NCBI GenBank assembly: GCA_963691655.1
Contig: OY829326.1
Span: 54,367,776-54,431,775 of the forward strand
Direction of reading: 5' to 3'
DNA: 64,000 bases
From: Toxonevra muliebris
Taxonomy: Eukaryota > Arthropoda > Insecta > Diptera > Pallopteridae
Shown: in pieces, positions 10,134-23,361 of the stretch
How positions within the stretch are numbered: position 1 is the first letter of the stretch
Layout of the letters: every line of letters starts with the position of its first letter
Program-made: the position numbers and the translations under genes
The notes under the pieces: generated by a model
The model's database searches: none
Told to the model about the DNA's origin: nothing
Seen by the model: the letters and a program-made list of their open reading frames with translations, nothing else

Positions 10134-11690
10134 ATTCCACTCTTTTCCTCTTTAGCTACCCGTCAAGTCTAGGATAGCAAAACGTACTGATTTTGTCAGC
10201 GCATGTACTGATTTTTTGGAATTTTTTTTTTTCATATACAAATTTTAAAGTTTTGAAATCAGTATTGCAAACCACTAATTTTTGGGATCACTAATGATCT
10301 TAAAATCTATAAAATAAGCTTATAATAAAAAGCAAAAAGGAAAAATTGCCTGAAAATATACTAATTTGTACTGATTTTCAATTCAATTCAAGTACAATAT
10401 TAAAAATCTGATTATCGTAGTCAAGGCATGGAAATGAAAAATTTCACGACAATACATTGATACGCCACAATTTACGCTCTAGCAGACTTGACTTTACAAT
10501 TAAAGGCAGCAATGCTTTCTTCATCTTTATCTCTTCCTGAACAATTTTATCCATTCAATACATTCCGCCCAGCACCATATCTAAAACATAAAAAAATGGA
10601 ATTGATGCTTAATTTTAGCTCGATAGGTTTCGCATAGTGAGTCTAGCTATTTTCTATTTGAAAAAAAAAATTATGAATCTAAACTGAATCGAAGCCGAAT
10701 TATTTAGTTTCTACAAATCCAGCAAGAAAGGCAATGAATGGGAAAATTAGAAATGCTCAAAAATAAATGAAAAATTTTTGAGAGCAGCATTAAAAAAAAA
10801 AACCCACACTATGCTTTTAATAGAACAATCACAGTTGCTGATTTCCACTGAGTGCGAGTAAGTTTCTCTCAATAGTTCACTATAAATATCAACTCAGTTG
10901 AAACGGACTAACTATATACGTCTATCTATTTATGGCTCATAGAAACATTTGAAATTCCTCTTCTCTCATCAAGAGTCCACTTCAAATTAAGAGTATTTAC
11001 TCTACTACAATAAATTACTAAAAGATTTACTACAACAAGAAATACTAATATAGAAATTAAATAGTTAAGAATTTAAAAACTAGCATTATACAAAAAAAAA
11101 AAAAAACTATTCCAAAATCGTTGCTAATTTGGCACGATTTCGACACAGAGAGAAAAAAAAAAACCAACCACTCATTCTAAGATGATGATGATAAAGAACA
11201 AGCAAATCACGCTTTAGGAAAAAAAACGACAGAACAAAAACAAAAAAAAAAAAAAAAATTATAAAAAGAGGCACTAATTGCAATCAACAGAAACGACAAA
11301 TGGCGATTTAGAACAATTTGAGAATGTGAAGTGAAGGTTTACGCCACAACAACAACAACAGCAACAGAGAAGTTATGAGAAGGTCAATATCTTGAAAATT
11401 AAACATAAAGACCAAAAACAATTTACAGTGCAGCAGTGATTTAAAATGGTAAGTAAATAAGTATCAAGCAAGTAATTTATGTCAATGATTATAAGAAAAA
11501 ATAGAAGTTAAAAAAAAAAAAATCACAATTGAAAGAATGGAGGTCAAAAATAATGTCAAAGTTGAGCCCAAAAGCTATGTATAAAATATATGTAAAGAGA
11601 ACGAAAAAAATAAAAAGTACACGTAAATGTTAATGTAAATAATTGATTTAAATTGTACTTTAAAGTACATACAAGATATATGGGCATACG

Positions 11691-12050
11691 TACACAGTAA
11701 TCCGCGCTTAACTCCGTCAATAGAAGTACACGATTTCTGGGTTAATTAACCGGGTAATACAATTAACCGAGAAATTTGAATACATTTTAAATTAAAAAAC
11801 GTAATATTTCTGATGCAATTAAACAAGAAATGCAATTAAGCGAGGAGTACAGAAAACGAGCTTACAGAAACTGACAGAAATGTTTCATTCTAACCGAATG
11901 TATGATTTAACCGGGTTCGGTTTAAGTGAACACATTTGGATAAAGTTATAAGGAAACAAGTGTCGAACTTTCCCAATTGATTCGCTGTAGCTTTAAGCTC
12001 GATTTATGTGAATACGTTATAATCGAAAATTACTATTTATGATATTCTAA
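11691..12050. repeat. Possible decayed pogo-like sequence
   Basis: The segment begins cagtaatccgcgcttaactc and repeatedly carries gttaattaaccgggta and ttaaccgggttcggttta motifs, reminiscent of the AAC-rich subtermini of pogo/Tigger-type elements. No transposase and no matching opposite terminus were found, so this is a weak suggestion. Confidence 0.25.
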
Positions 12051-12223
12051 CATAAAAGGAAACTTAGGATTTAATTTTTTGTTGTGATAACATCTTTACT
12101 CTCGGCTGAAAGAAAATTTATAGTGAAGCGAATTGATAGAAATTCAAATTAAATATCACGTCGGTGTCGTGTAAGGTTTCATATTATGTATACTTAAGTT
12201 TATAAGTGCGTGTCTTAGTAAAT

Positions 12224-12300
12224 ATTTAACTTTACGCCGAAAAGTATGCAACACATAATTCCTATATCAAAAACGGTTGGTGGAATACACCTGCATATCC
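12224..12300. repeat. Dispersed repeat, copy A
   Basis: The segment aaaagtatgcaacacataat, then tatcaaaaacggttggtg, recurs at about 20868-20930 (aaaagtatgcaacacataat, then tatcaaaaatggttgtg). A related gtgataacatctt motif occurs upstream of both. Nature unknown. Confidence 0.5.
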
Positions 12301-12371
12301 ATGGAATAGTCGAACATAACAAAAATTACTTTTATTTGAGAGGCTGAAAGGAAAAGTGGTATAACTTCTAC

Positions 12372-12602
12372 CATGGCGAAATTATAATAGGTGATAGCAG
12401 CGTCAGCTCTGTCTTCTTCTTCTCTAATTTTTTTTATATGAAGATAATCTTAACTGTCAAAATCTTTGTTTTTTTTTTGTTTTTCATGCATTTGTTCTTG
12501 TGTTTTTGACAATTACGATTTTTAGCAACAACAAAGTAGCGTGTTGTTATTGTTACGCTGTACTTGTTGTAATGCTGCCAACACCATGTTAAATCCGCCT
12601 TG
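12372..12602. mobile_element. hAT-type MITE (AAGGTGAATTT family) with 8-bp TSD
   Basis: A 231-bp element with ends CATGGCGAAATTATA and TTAAATCCGCCTTG (imperfect inverted repeats). It is flanked by identical 8-bp duplications, acttctac, at 12364-12371 and 12603-12610. It shares ctgtcaaaat, ttgttgtaat and gcaacaacaaag-type interior blocks with the copies at 401-1191. The 8-bp duplication supports hAT affiliation for the whole family. It lies within the knrl intron. Confidence 0.8.
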
Positions 12603-15008
12603 ACTTCTACGTTCAGAAAAAATGGAATAATTTTACTTAAGAGCAAAAGCAAAACGAAATATGTTCAGACCAAAAAAGAAACAAAATATGTTCAGAGCGA
12701 AAACGGAATAGAAAACTATGCTGTTATTGCTTTGAAAGAATTGTTATATCATTTTTGCTCTTACTTTTAAGGTGTTTCATTTTCACTCTAAACCGTATTA
12801 CTTATGCCATTCTTGCACTGACACTCTAAATTATTTCCCTTTTGCTCTTATATAAATTTTAGCCTGCTCCTCTCAGCCTGTCATTTATTGAATTGTTTTT
12901 TTTTTTAAAGTATTTTTAGAATTTTCTTTTATAAAAAAAATCAGTGTAAATAAAAAATTGAATACTAACTTCTTTTAAATAAGATGAAGCAAAATGAAAA
13001 GGTTAACAGTAACAATTTTTATGGGTCAAAATTAATTTGTTTTCAATAGAGTAACAACAACTATAATATAAACATTTCCCAGCAAAAAAAAACCAAAAAA
13101 AAGAGCTAACAGAAAAAAGGCAGCACCACACCTTAAAGTTTACAAAAAGCAAATAAAAGTGAATCTGCTATTCACTCTAATGGGTGCTTCTGCTTCTTCT
13201 CCTTCTTTTTCTGCTAATGCTGCTGGCAGTCAAACCATTCCTCTTCCTGCTAACTCCCCCTTACACCCACCAATGTTTCATTCAATCACCTCACATTATT
13301 ATAGTTTAGTTTTATTTTTTATTTTTTCTTTTGAACTATAACAACAAAATTTACTTGTAAATACCCTCGTAAATACCTTCGTTTTGTTGTTTTTTTTTTA
13401 TAGGCAAGCTAGAACCACCGGTAGTTAGTTAGATGCACACACACACACATGCATACATATACACAATTACTGTTACACTATGGTGCTTTTTCAAATGAAA
13501 CTGAATCTGAAGTCCCATTTCCGACCCAGTAATCTTGATGCCCAATTAACCTTAAAAGTGGATTTTTGCGTTGTTTTTGTTTTTTGATTTCTGATTCTGT
13601 TTTTTGTAGTCAATTTGGCGCTGGTAATTCTATTACTTCTTCTTCTTCAACTTCTCCTTCCTCCACTACTTTGACTGCTTATTGCTGTTGTTGTTGTTGT
13701 TATTTCTTTTATTTTTATTTTGTTGCTTTTGGGTCTTTTGGGTGATTTACTGGCAACAACTTAACTTGGCATAAGTGTTTCAACTGCAGTTTTTTAACCT
13801 TTGTTTTGGAGCAAAACAATAACAGCAGCAGCTACAACATAAAACCTCGCGCTATGAATACATGACTATGACGACTACGACGACTTATTACTGATTGCTC
13901 TTGCTGCTGCTGTTGTTGTTGCTGCATTGAATTAAATTGTTTGTTTGCTTTTGTTGCAATTGTTTATGGCAATGGTTAATGTTGTAGGTGGATTTTAATT
14001 TTAGATTTTGCCGCAATACCAAACAACATTTTAGACAGCAACCAAAAAAAAAAAAAACAAAAACAAGAAAAATAATTGTTTCCAATGAATCATCGTCATC
14101 ATCATCAACATGAGTTTTCAAGATTTCGCGTTACACTTTAATTTTAATGAATTAAAATGTTAAACGAACTTTTGACGCTCTTGAGAAACTCTCAGAAAAG
14201 AACGTTCTAATTTGGAATGCATTGAATAAAATGATTAATTAATAGAAAAATATTTAAAATATTAAATTGGTAAAGTGATTTTAAATCAAAATCAGAGTTA
14301 TTTCTGCTCGAAATAAGATAATTTCCTTTTTTTGGTGCAGGGGTTTTATTAACAATAACTAATTAGTCACCAGCTTTCGAAAAATTGGAAAAATTAGTAA
14401 TAGGAAAATGGATTTTTTTTTCTACATGTTTTTCTTAATTAGACCAAATGATAAGTCTGTTTGAAATTTCATTGGTTTTGCTCCAGCTCTTCTAGGGTCA
14501 GGAGATAGAAAGGAATTGAGATGGATCCATTCACCCCAAAAAAATATACTCTGCCGAATGTTTAAAATTATCAAAAAGAGAATTCATGTGGAAAACTCTG
14601 AAGGCTGACCAAGTAGATCTAACAGAGCAAACCATTATTTGAATTTTGCACACTTCTTTACGATAAGTTTGACTACTTACTTTACTTGAATGAAAGATTT
14701 TTCTACTTTTTTTATCATAACTAATTTTACAAGGCAATAGTAATAGAAAAATAGTACCTTTTTGTACACAACTCTGCCAAAAATTCAAATTTTAGTTAGT
14801 TTTTGTTTTACTTCGTCCAATCACGAGCGTTTTTAATTTCAGATGAATCTATCATGAGTTATTCTGACAACGCAAAGAGAAATTTATTCTGAGGAGTCAC
14901 AAGAAATGAGGTCCCAATGGCCGAATTTTCAAAATTTTGAAATGAAAATTTCACAAACATTTATTTTTGATATGTTGAATAGTTTTAAAAAAAATATTTC
15001 ATTTATTA

Positions 15009-16259
15009 AGGAGTGAGATCGAAAAAATCTAAATATATATAAAACTCAATAATTTTTAAACGGTTGATCTTAGAGTTTTGATTTTTTTTTTCTTTAATTG
15101 ATAATATTTTGCAAATTACAGAAAAATATAACTTTTATAGTTCTATTATCCACCACTATTTATGAATTCGTGGACCTTTTTTGGTAAGCCTTCCATTAGA
15201 GATTTGATAGTTGTTTCAGACAACTTTTTGGAACAGTTTGCCCATCTCCTTTTAAAATCTTCCATATTTTGGGCCACCTTTTTTGTGCTCTTTAAGTTTC
15301 TTTTCACAAGAGCCCATTATCTCTCCACTGGACTTAGCTACGGACAATTTGGAGGATTGGCCTCTCTTGGTACCAAAACTATGTTGTTACTTTGGTACCA
15401 CTCCAGAGCTTTCTTGCCGTAATGATATGATGCCAAATCGGGCCAAAAATATGTGGACACATTGTGCTCTCTTATGAAAGGAAGAAGTTTTATTTTTCAA
15501 AAATTCTTTGATGTATATTTCGGTATTTATAGAGCCCACTGTAACAAATGACTTGCTTCTTTTGCCACAACTGCATATAGCTTGCCATACCAGGAATTTT
15601 TTAGGAAATTTTGTGTGCTTTTGGATTCTATATTGTTCTTCGACATTTCCTCGAGCATCAGCAACATAAAAATTTTGACCCGGAAGCTGCGTAAAATCTG
15701 CCAGTACATACGTTTCGTTGTCCATTATACAACATGAATATTTTTTTATGAAATTCGATTTTAATTTCCGAGCCCTACTTTTGGCGTCCAAATTTTTTGT
15801 AGCATTCCTGCCTGGACTTTGTATGTTTTCAAACCTGCATTGGCTTTAACTTTTCGCACCAAATAGTCAGAGCACTTAGCTAACCGGGCAGCTTTTCTAC
15901 CAGATGTGTTTGGAGATCTTTTCATTATGCTTTCTATTTTCTTGGCTTTCCCAATATCATGTAGTCCTTGTTTTCTTCCCGAACCAGGTTTCCTATCGAT
16001 GGTCAAATTCTCCTGAAACTGTTTAATAACATTAGAAAGAGTTTGACGGCAAACCTTCAATTCTTTGGTCAATTTTTTGTAGGACCAATTTGGATTTTTT
16101 TTGAAAATTTTTAGTAATTTTAAGACGTACTTGTTTTTCTTAAAAAATAACAACTGACATATTTTTCAAAGATAACTAGAACAAAGAAATTTTTAAATTT
16201 TACACCCAAACAAAATTATTAGGTAAAACGTGTGTCAAGATTTTTTCAATCTCACTCCT
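15009..16259 (-). mobile_element. Tc1/mariner-superfamily element, degenerate
   Basis: A 1251-bp element bounded by inverted repeats (AGGAGTGAGATCGAAAAAAT at the left, ATTTTTTCAATCTCACTCCT-like at the right). Each end is flanked by a TA target duplication (15007-15008 and 16260-16261). It carries one transposase gene on the minus strand, now frame-shifted and interrupted by stops. It lies inside the knrl intron in the same orientation as knrl. Confidence 0.9.
15170..16153 (-). pseudogene. Tc1/mariner-type transposase, broken
   Basis: The N-terminal part, from 16153 to about 15765, encodes a helix-turn-helix region (NPNWSYKKLTKELKVCRQTL) and a GSGRKQG basic linker, then RSPNTSGRKAARLAKCSDY. 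A frameshift near 15790 leads to the catalytic part, with MDNETYVLADF (first Asp) and GQNFYVADARGNVEEQYRI through FLVWQAICSCG. A second frameshift near 15450 hides the PDLASYHYGKKALEWYQ block (second Asp). The following frame reads NPPNCP*LSPVER*WALVKR, where two stop codons interrupt the region of the final acidic residue (PVE). It ends near KKVHEFIN. At least two frameshifts and two stops make it inactive. The sub-clade is not resolved. Confidence 0.85.
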
Positions 16260-16772
16260 TATATTAGAAAAAAATTAGAGAAAATATGTTTTTTTTAGTC
16301 TTCGAAACCCATATAACCCCTTAAAAGATAAAATCTTCTAGTAGATTTTTTATTGCTGAATACAAATATGACAGCTAAACGTTTCTAGCACATTTGATTT
16401 TTGGGAAAATCAATCTTGAAATATTCTACAAAACGACAATTTTATACAAATTTCTAAAAATACTTTTTTCCAGTTTACAATTTTCATATATTTTACAGAT
16501 ATTATTTATAAGAGCAAAAATGGCTTTTAATCAGTGCCAGGCAAACCAATACATAAACATGCATACATCTGAGAGAGCGACATAAATGCATCTGAGAGAG
16601 CGCCAGCGCTCTCTTGTTACTTACACTTTAAATGAAATGCTATCTTGCTTTTTCTTATTCGAAGTGTAATTAGAAGTAGTTTTGTAAGAACAAGACGAAT
16701 AATATTACCTGTGGGGCATCATCTTGTCAAAGTTACTGAAAAATGCTCTCATCTTCTACTCATGTACTCATT

Positions 16773-17450
16773 AGGCATTTTTTCTTTTTTAACTCAGAAC
16801 ACGGAGTAGAGTAGAGCACGAGCACATACAGCTCGTTCTGATCAGAGCATGCTCTAACAACTCTGAGCACAAACCGTCAGATAAAAGCTGTTCATAAATA
16901 AAGTTATTTTTCAACAAAGTTTTTTTCAATCGTTTTGATTTTTTTGTTCAAAATTGATATATACTATACCATAGTAAAATAAACAAATAGGCGAAATAGG
17001 TAGAGTACTTCGGATTGTCAAAAAATATGTCAAATAAAAGTCATCGACAAAGTTGGAGAAAAATGTATTCCATAAATGTAGTGTAATTTTCTGACAATCA
17101 TTTTTTTGAGAAGCATTTGATATTAAAATCAAGTGAATCTCAAAAATTTCATTCATTTAAAGAGGGGTGAATTCGTCTTAGCATACTTCTTTATTTTACT
17201 ATGCACTATACGAGTATTATTTCTTCTGAGAACTTGTCCGTCATTTCAAGTTTTTGTGTTCGGTCAAAAATTGTTTGCAATTGCAATCTGCCCATTCAAT
17301 TTCTTCTGAGCGCGTAAAGCACGCTCTGAGTTCGCTCTGAACACAAAAATACACAATTACGTTTGCTCTGTTTGCTCAGAGCTAAAAAGAAACACGATTA
17401 CGTTTTTTGACAAATCGTGCTCTTCTCAGAGCTAATAAAGGAAAACGCCT
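16773..17450 (-). mobile_element. CTCWGAG-family MITE, full-length-looking copy
   Basis: The termini AGGCATTTTTTCTTTTTTAA and TAATAAAGGAAAACGCCT are imperfect inverted repeats about 26 bp long and both lead into CTCAGA/TCTGAG. Flanks read catTA at the left and TAttg at the right, compatible with a TA duplication (or ATT). The interior is rich in CAGAGC/GCTCTG half-sites. Pieces recur at 8604-8770, 9053-9128 and 9574-9650. A short minus-strand ORF inside resembles nothing I know. Confidence 0.65.
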
Positions 17451-17577
17451 ATTGATGTCAGTTGACATGATTGGCTTTAATGAAATTTCTCTCACTTTTT
17501 GGCAGAATACCATTGCTCGTTAACAGTTTGCTGCTCGTTAATAGTTTGCAATCTAGTCGAAGCAGCTTATAGTGTAC

Positions 17578-18447
17578 CAGTGATGGGACTTTTGCACAAT
17601 TGTGCTAGATCTAACACATTTTTCCAAAAACTTTGATTTCTAACACTTTTAGCACCGATGATTCCAAATCTAGCACATTTTCTTTTTTTTTAATCTTATT
17701 TTTTATTTATTTTCATAGCGTCAATTTGCAACCTTGCAATTTCAAAACTATTGTGAATAGCTATTTTATTGTGTTAAAATAGTATCGTTTTTGTCATTAG
17801 CTGCGTTTTATTCGCCTTGTTGCTTCTATTTATGTATAACTAGCAGCGACAATTGTATGAGAAAACAGCCACAAAGCCGCAGAGATACCACGTATAATTA
17901 TAGCTGTTATGTATACATAACAAGTTGTTTAACTACATCAAATTGTATTGTGAACTGTCATAACAACAACTTGGTCGTTTTATTCGCATATGTTAAACCA
18001 GCTGGCGAATAAAACGCAGCTATTACTTGTCATTACAAATAACTCCTTAAATATTTGCAAAACTACAGGTTTGTAGATGAAGAATTTATATTAATTTCTT
18101 AACATAAATGTAACTTAAATATCTCTTTGAGATAAAACAAAACATTCACAATCTTTAATGTCATGTTTATTCTTTTTTTATAAGAAGCATTTTTCCAAGT
18201 TGGAAATAACGTTATTATACACTTTGAGCCATGTTATTGACTTATGTTGAGTCTCAAAGTAATCTGTTAAATGTATTCAAATGGATGAATTAATGTATTT
18301 TATTTACTTCATTAATATTAATAGACTGAATTACTATTACTAATATTACTATATTTTGATTTATTGAATAAAATAATATAATAAAATTGATATATTTTGC
18401 TTAATTTAAAATCTAGCACCGTCAAAAAATTTTTAGTCCCATCACTG
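17578..18447. mobile_element. hAT-type non-autonomous element with perfect 8-bp TSD
   Basis: An 870-bp element. Inverted ends CAGTGATGGGACT and AGTCCCATCACTG are perfect over 13 bp. Both sides carry the 8-bp duplication tagtgtac (17570-17577 and 18448-18455). Subterminal ctagatctaacac and aaatctagcacc are also inverted relatives. There is no transposase. It hosts a second MITE at 17800-18020. Confidence 0.9.
17800..18020. mobile_element. MITE nested in the hAT element
   Basis: A 221-bp element with perfect 17-bp inverted ends GCTGCGTTTTATTCGCC and GGCGAATAAAACGCAGC, flanked by TA on both sides (17798-17799, 18021-18022). The TA target and TIR structure fit a Tc1/mariner-derived MITE. It lies wholly within the 17578-18447 hAT element, so it is the younger insertion. 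Confidence 0.85.
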
Positions 18448-18639
18448 TAGTGTACGTGTGACAGCACGGCGCCGGCAGCGAATGAGAATAGGCAAATCAG
18501 AAATGCCCCACACTGCTTTAACCCGCCGTCAATGAACATGGGTGTATTACACCGACGTCTGGTTAAATGAATGGTTTGTTCGTTTAGAATTCATAAAGAA
18601 GGTATCGATATTAAATTTGCCAAAAAAAAAGAAATGTGA

Positions 18640-19100
18640 TGAGAAGTTTGAATGGTTATATCTTTAAAGATACAGAGGGTATTTAACGGTAAAATTTTGT
18701 TATAAGCAACCGGCTAACCTGTTGTCTTCAATGGAAATATTTTCAAGACATTTTACAGTGAAATAAGGGGGTGAGAATATAAACCGTATCTATTTTGCTC
18801 CTCTAGTTTTCTTTGGGATTAGAAAGGGTTAAGTAAAGGCCTCATTTTAAAAGAATTTGTTTATTCTTGGGTCAATATCTAAAAAAAATTTACAGAAAAA
18901 GTTTTTAAACAATTTTCATTGAGGACTACTAGGCTACCTGTGACCCATGAAATTCCTCCACTTTACAGATTAAAAACTCATTCTTTGATTAGAAATTGTT
19001 ACTAAGAAAAAGAGGGGAGAGGGGAGTTTGAGCATACGAATCCGGACTTTATTTTGCGCTGTCTCTTTTGCTTTTCTCATAGACTCCAAGGGAGAAAAGC
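18640..19100. repeat. Degenerate tandem repeat, ~265-bp period, locus 1
   Basis: The landmark ...tacgaatccggactttattttgc occurs near 19032, and a degraded version (tataaaccgtatctattttgc) near 18771, about 261 bp apart. Each is followed by 'agaaagggttaagtaaa'-like sequence or a variant. The same landmarks recur at 22190-22790. Confidence 0.5.
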
Positions 19101-20867
19101 TAACCGTCCAAAGTTGCGGGGATTTTTACGAGAAACTTACAAATTTTCAAATATTTTTTTTCAATAAAATGCAGTTTTCTTGTTGTGCAAGTACATAGAC
19201 TTTTGAAAATAAGTATAATGAAGAAGGTTGTTATGTTTTTCAACTCAAAAATTAATTGTTTTCTATAAGTTTTGCCTTTTGGTCGCATTGAAGTAAATAA
19301 AGGTAGGAAAGATAAGAAAATACAAAACTTGGAAGATTTATGCAGAGAATTCAATCGAAAATCGGAGAATTTGATCAAGAAATTTAGTTAGGAAATTCAC
19401 TGATCGCATTCTGGGACATTACAGTATGAGTCGGTGAATTATAGAACAACTCAGCCACAATTCTTCTTTTGAGAGTCACCTTTCATTGAGTGTAGCTGAT
19501 TCGCGCTATTTTGAAGGTTTTTTTTTTCAATTAATTTCAATAAATAATTATCCTTGCCCCACTTGTAAAATTCTTAAAAATCAATTACCGTTAATTCGTC
19601 ACTAAAAACAGAAATACACACAAAAATGTTATTGAAATATTCTTAAGAAAAAAAAAATATAATGAATTTTTTTTTCTTTAATTGAAATCTAAAATCGTTT
19701 AAGCAGTAATAATAATAAGTATTAAAGTTTTTCCCCAATTTTACGATTTTTTGTTTTTTATTTGTTTTTTCCTTGTAAATTTTTAAATCTTTTTCGGTTA
19801 ATCTTCAATTTACGTCAAAATAAACAGAGCTGAACGTAACAACAACAAAACAAATACAAAGATTGTCTTAAGAAGAATCAAATTGAACTCGTATGTACAT
19901 ACATATGTATACAAACAACAACAAACAATGGCAAATAGGGTATAATAATAATAATAAAAACAACAATATAACATTAACTAATGACGAAGATGAGTTGAAG
20001 GTCGTTTGGATTTTTTTTTTTTCGTTTCGCTAGCGTTGAATACCAATTCTTCATAGGAAAAAAAAAAATTATCTAAACGCTCATACAATTTTTGCGTTTT
20101 TTTTTATGTTGCAGCGCCTCTGTGGTTGTTGTGGCTGCAGTACGCTGAGCGCGTAACATTTTCGTTTCATTATTTAGCAATGCGATTCTGTTCTTCTTCT
20201 GTTTTGTTGAAGTTTTTGTTGTTGTTATTGTTGCAAGTATTTATTCAATTATTTTGTGTTTTTTTTTTTTTTTGGTTTTTTGATGTTGAGTTTTGCAGTT
20301 AACTATTTGCAATCACAAATGAGTAGAATTAATGTGGCAATTGTTGTGCAATAATTGGTAATTTCATTGTTCTTGCTATTGTAGCTTTAGAATAGAATAT
20401 TTTCATGATTGTTTTTATATTAAGAGAGAAAAAAAGCAAAAAAAAATTGTAAGCAAATTACTAGAAATTAATGCTAAATATTTTCTAAGTATTGTAAAGC
20501 TAGAACTCTTTATTCTTTTCTCTTTTCTTTTCTCTTAATTTGTGTAATTTTAGTGATGTTTTTAAACGATTTCTATGAAAATTAAAATATATCCTTTTTT
20601 TTTTTTTGTTAAATTTTCTATTAGAATTTTCAACCTAAAACTTTTTTAATGGGTATGTATCCATTATTTGTTAGCTTTTAGTTGACTAAAAATTGACAAC
20701 AGAAAAAATTTCGATACAAAAGTAGATTTTTAGGGGCTTTGATGTGATAACATCTTTTCATAAATTTCCTAGACACACATTCCATATAATGCCTTTCATG
20801 TAATACGCTCCAAGTCACACTTTTCGTTTTCTTCTTTACAAACAATTTTATTTTCAGCATATTTTAA

Positions 20868-20930
20868 GCCTAAAAGTATGCAACACATAATTTAAATATC
20901 AAAAATGGTTGTGAAATATTTTAATAGTAT
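20868..20930. repeat. Dispersed repeat, copy B
   Basis: A second copy of the aaaagtatgcaacacataat / tatcaaaaatggttgtg segment seen at 12224-12300, about 8.6 kb away in the same intron and the same orientation. A shorter relative (aaaagtatgcaatcatgctg) is at about 48405. Confidence 0.5.
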
Positions 20931-20978
20931 TAAAAAAACTGTGCATACTGTTGCAATTGTCAGACCTTTTTCTATTAT

Positions 20979-21137
20979 ATTACATAATTGAATAGCACAA
21001 AGTAAGTAACATCATGTAATGAGTGCGGAAGGAGCTAATTTTATTTTTTTCTAAATAAATTACATAATTGAATAGTACACAGTATGTAACATCAAGTAAC
21101 GAGTGAGGAGGGACTTAATTTTAGTTTTTTCCAAACG
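20979..21137. repeat. 80-bp direct tandem duplication
   Basis: Two adjacent 80-bp units both start attacataattgaatag and continue gtaacatca, gtaa, gagtg, gga and ttaatttta. They begin at 20979 and 21059. They differ at a modest number of positions, so the duplication is not brand new. Confidence 0.8.
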
Positions 21138-22189
21138 ATTCAGTTCACGATTCACAAAAAAAAAAAAAAAATTACTCCCCTAAATCTAAAAATATCCTTT
21201 AGCGATTGGTGTTGAAAAACCATATGAAGTACATATTTTTCACATTTTCTACTTTACATATTTGCAATCCAAAAATACCCTAAAATTTTGAAATCAAAAA
21301 TAAGCTCGTATTATTGATCTATTCTACATTAAATTTGATGCCTGTTAAAATTTTTGTATATTTGAGTTTCGTAGATCAATTTCGTTGCTCAAATAATATA
21401 TCACAAAATGCACTATATGAAACTTATTCGACCTTTCAGAGATTTTACTGTAAACGAAATGAAAACATTTTGATGAAGAAAATTTTCTCTTGACTCAAAG
21501 AAAACAAAAATCTAAACAAAGATTGCATAGTTTAGTTTGTTGAGGTTTTTCGTCGATCCAGTGTGATACGCTATGATCGAGTTGTTACCTCTTCATCTGT
21601 CTTAATTAAACCATTTTGTGCTTTCAATGAAGCGTAATATATTTTTGATTTCAGAGCATTTCTCTCAGAGTTTTGTGTCTGTCTGCTGCTACAGCAAAGC
21701 CAGTTTCCCAACGTTTACACCAGACAGTTTTTCCAAGAGACAGTGGTAATGCACACACACTTTTTCATTAATACACTCACTCATTTTTTTTTTCACTGCC
21801 TTCGTCACTGTCTGTGATTTTCTGAAGACAATAAATGAGACAGTAAGCTGACAATAATTTGACGTTTCAGTCGAGTGTGAGAGAGAACAAAAACAAAAAG
21901 TGGAATGGAGCTAACAAATTGTAAGAAGTGAAGTGACACCTACGTCCCATCGACAATGAGGCAGCTCCCGGTGAGTATAGAACTATATTACTTATGTGAA
22001 TTCGGTCCAAGTTTATGATTGCTTTAGTGCGTTTTTGGTTCCATTTTCTATTTTCTCTCTGCAATATGGGAATGATGGTTCTGTATTGCATTAATTATAT
22101 ACGAGTCCCAAAAATATCGACAATTTTTTTTTTCAATCCCAGAATTTTTGAACCAAGTTTTAAAGAAAATCAATTTAATCATCCGGTAT

Positions 22190-22790
22190 TAAAGGTTCAA
22201 ATAACCCATGGTGATACCGGTGTCACAAGATTAATTTTTGGTAATTTTTCAAAAGTATCTAATAAACTTTTATAAATTTTGGGGTTTTTGGAAAGAAAAT
22301 TTTTAATTTCATTTAAAAAATTTATAAAAAATCGTGTTTTTTTTTTTTGATAATTTTCAATCGTTCCCAATTTTCACAAAATTTGTCCACCTAACCAGTT
22401 TTGTTATTGATCACCGTTCTTCAATGAAAACTTTTTAAGAATTCTTTTATAATGAAATGGGGGTCAAAGAATGCGAATCTGGACTCGGTTTTGTTCTATC
22501 GGTTCAAATTTATTTACGGTCAAGAAAGGGTTAAGTGAAAAGTTAATACTAAGTTACTTTGTCTATCTTTAAAAAAATATCTAATAAAATTGTTTAGAAA
22601 AATGTTCTTCAAAAAAATCGCATAGAGGGCCACAAGGTTATCGGTGAGCCATGAAAGTTCAGGCCTTCAGAGGCGCAAAGTGTCTATTTTGATAAAAAAA
22701 AATTGTAACAAGAAATTGGAGTCAGACAATACGAGTCCGGATTCGATTTTGCGTTTCCCTACAGTCCCGTAAGGGATAAGTATACTTTTT
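22190..22790. repeat. Degenerate tandem repeat, ~265-bp period, locus 2
   Basis: Two landmark motifs, gcgaatctggactcggttttg (about 22470) and acgagtccggattcgatttt (about 22737), are about 267 bp apart. Each is followed by an agaaagggttaag or gtaagggataagta motif. This is the same repeat as at 18640-19100, about 3.5 kb away in the knrl intron. Confidence 0.5.
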
Positions 22791-23361
22791 ATTAAAAACA
22801 CATACCCATGCTGAAGAATGGCCGTCACTGATTTGAATCAGAAATAATTTTTCCATCAACTTTGTCTTCTATTATTTTCAAATGTTTTTGTAACGTTTTG
22901 TCTTAGTTTTGACCCTTTATAGTTTTCATCGCTGATTGCTTTGAAAATGATTATGGTAAATAGTTGTTACCTTTCAAAGATTGAGATGCAGTCAAAACGT
23001 GATATCTAACAATTGCAAAATTTTTACAGGAGAGCAAAAAAACGTTCGCATTTCTCTATTCTTCATATACCGAAATGCGATTTTCGAATAGTTAATTTGA
23101 AAAAAGGAATTAACATTTTTAAAATCTGAAAGCGGCAAAATGTCGGCGTGATTTTAGAAAAATAAAACCAAAGAAGAAAAATCTATTTGGGAAAAAGTGT
23201 TGGATTCACATGTTGATATTAAATTGATAATTTTTGATCAAATAAGAATTTTTCTTATTAAAAATCAGATTTTTTTTTAACCTTTGTTATGTAATAAAAT
23301 TTGAACTATTCAGAAACTATTTTCATCTCCAAATACTGCTTTTAATCAAGCCTGGGATCAT

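Noticed and set aside
17791..18012. 73-codon ORF inside the hAT element
   Set aside because: It spans the nested MITE and does not resemble a hAT transposase (no dimerisation-domain-like sequence).
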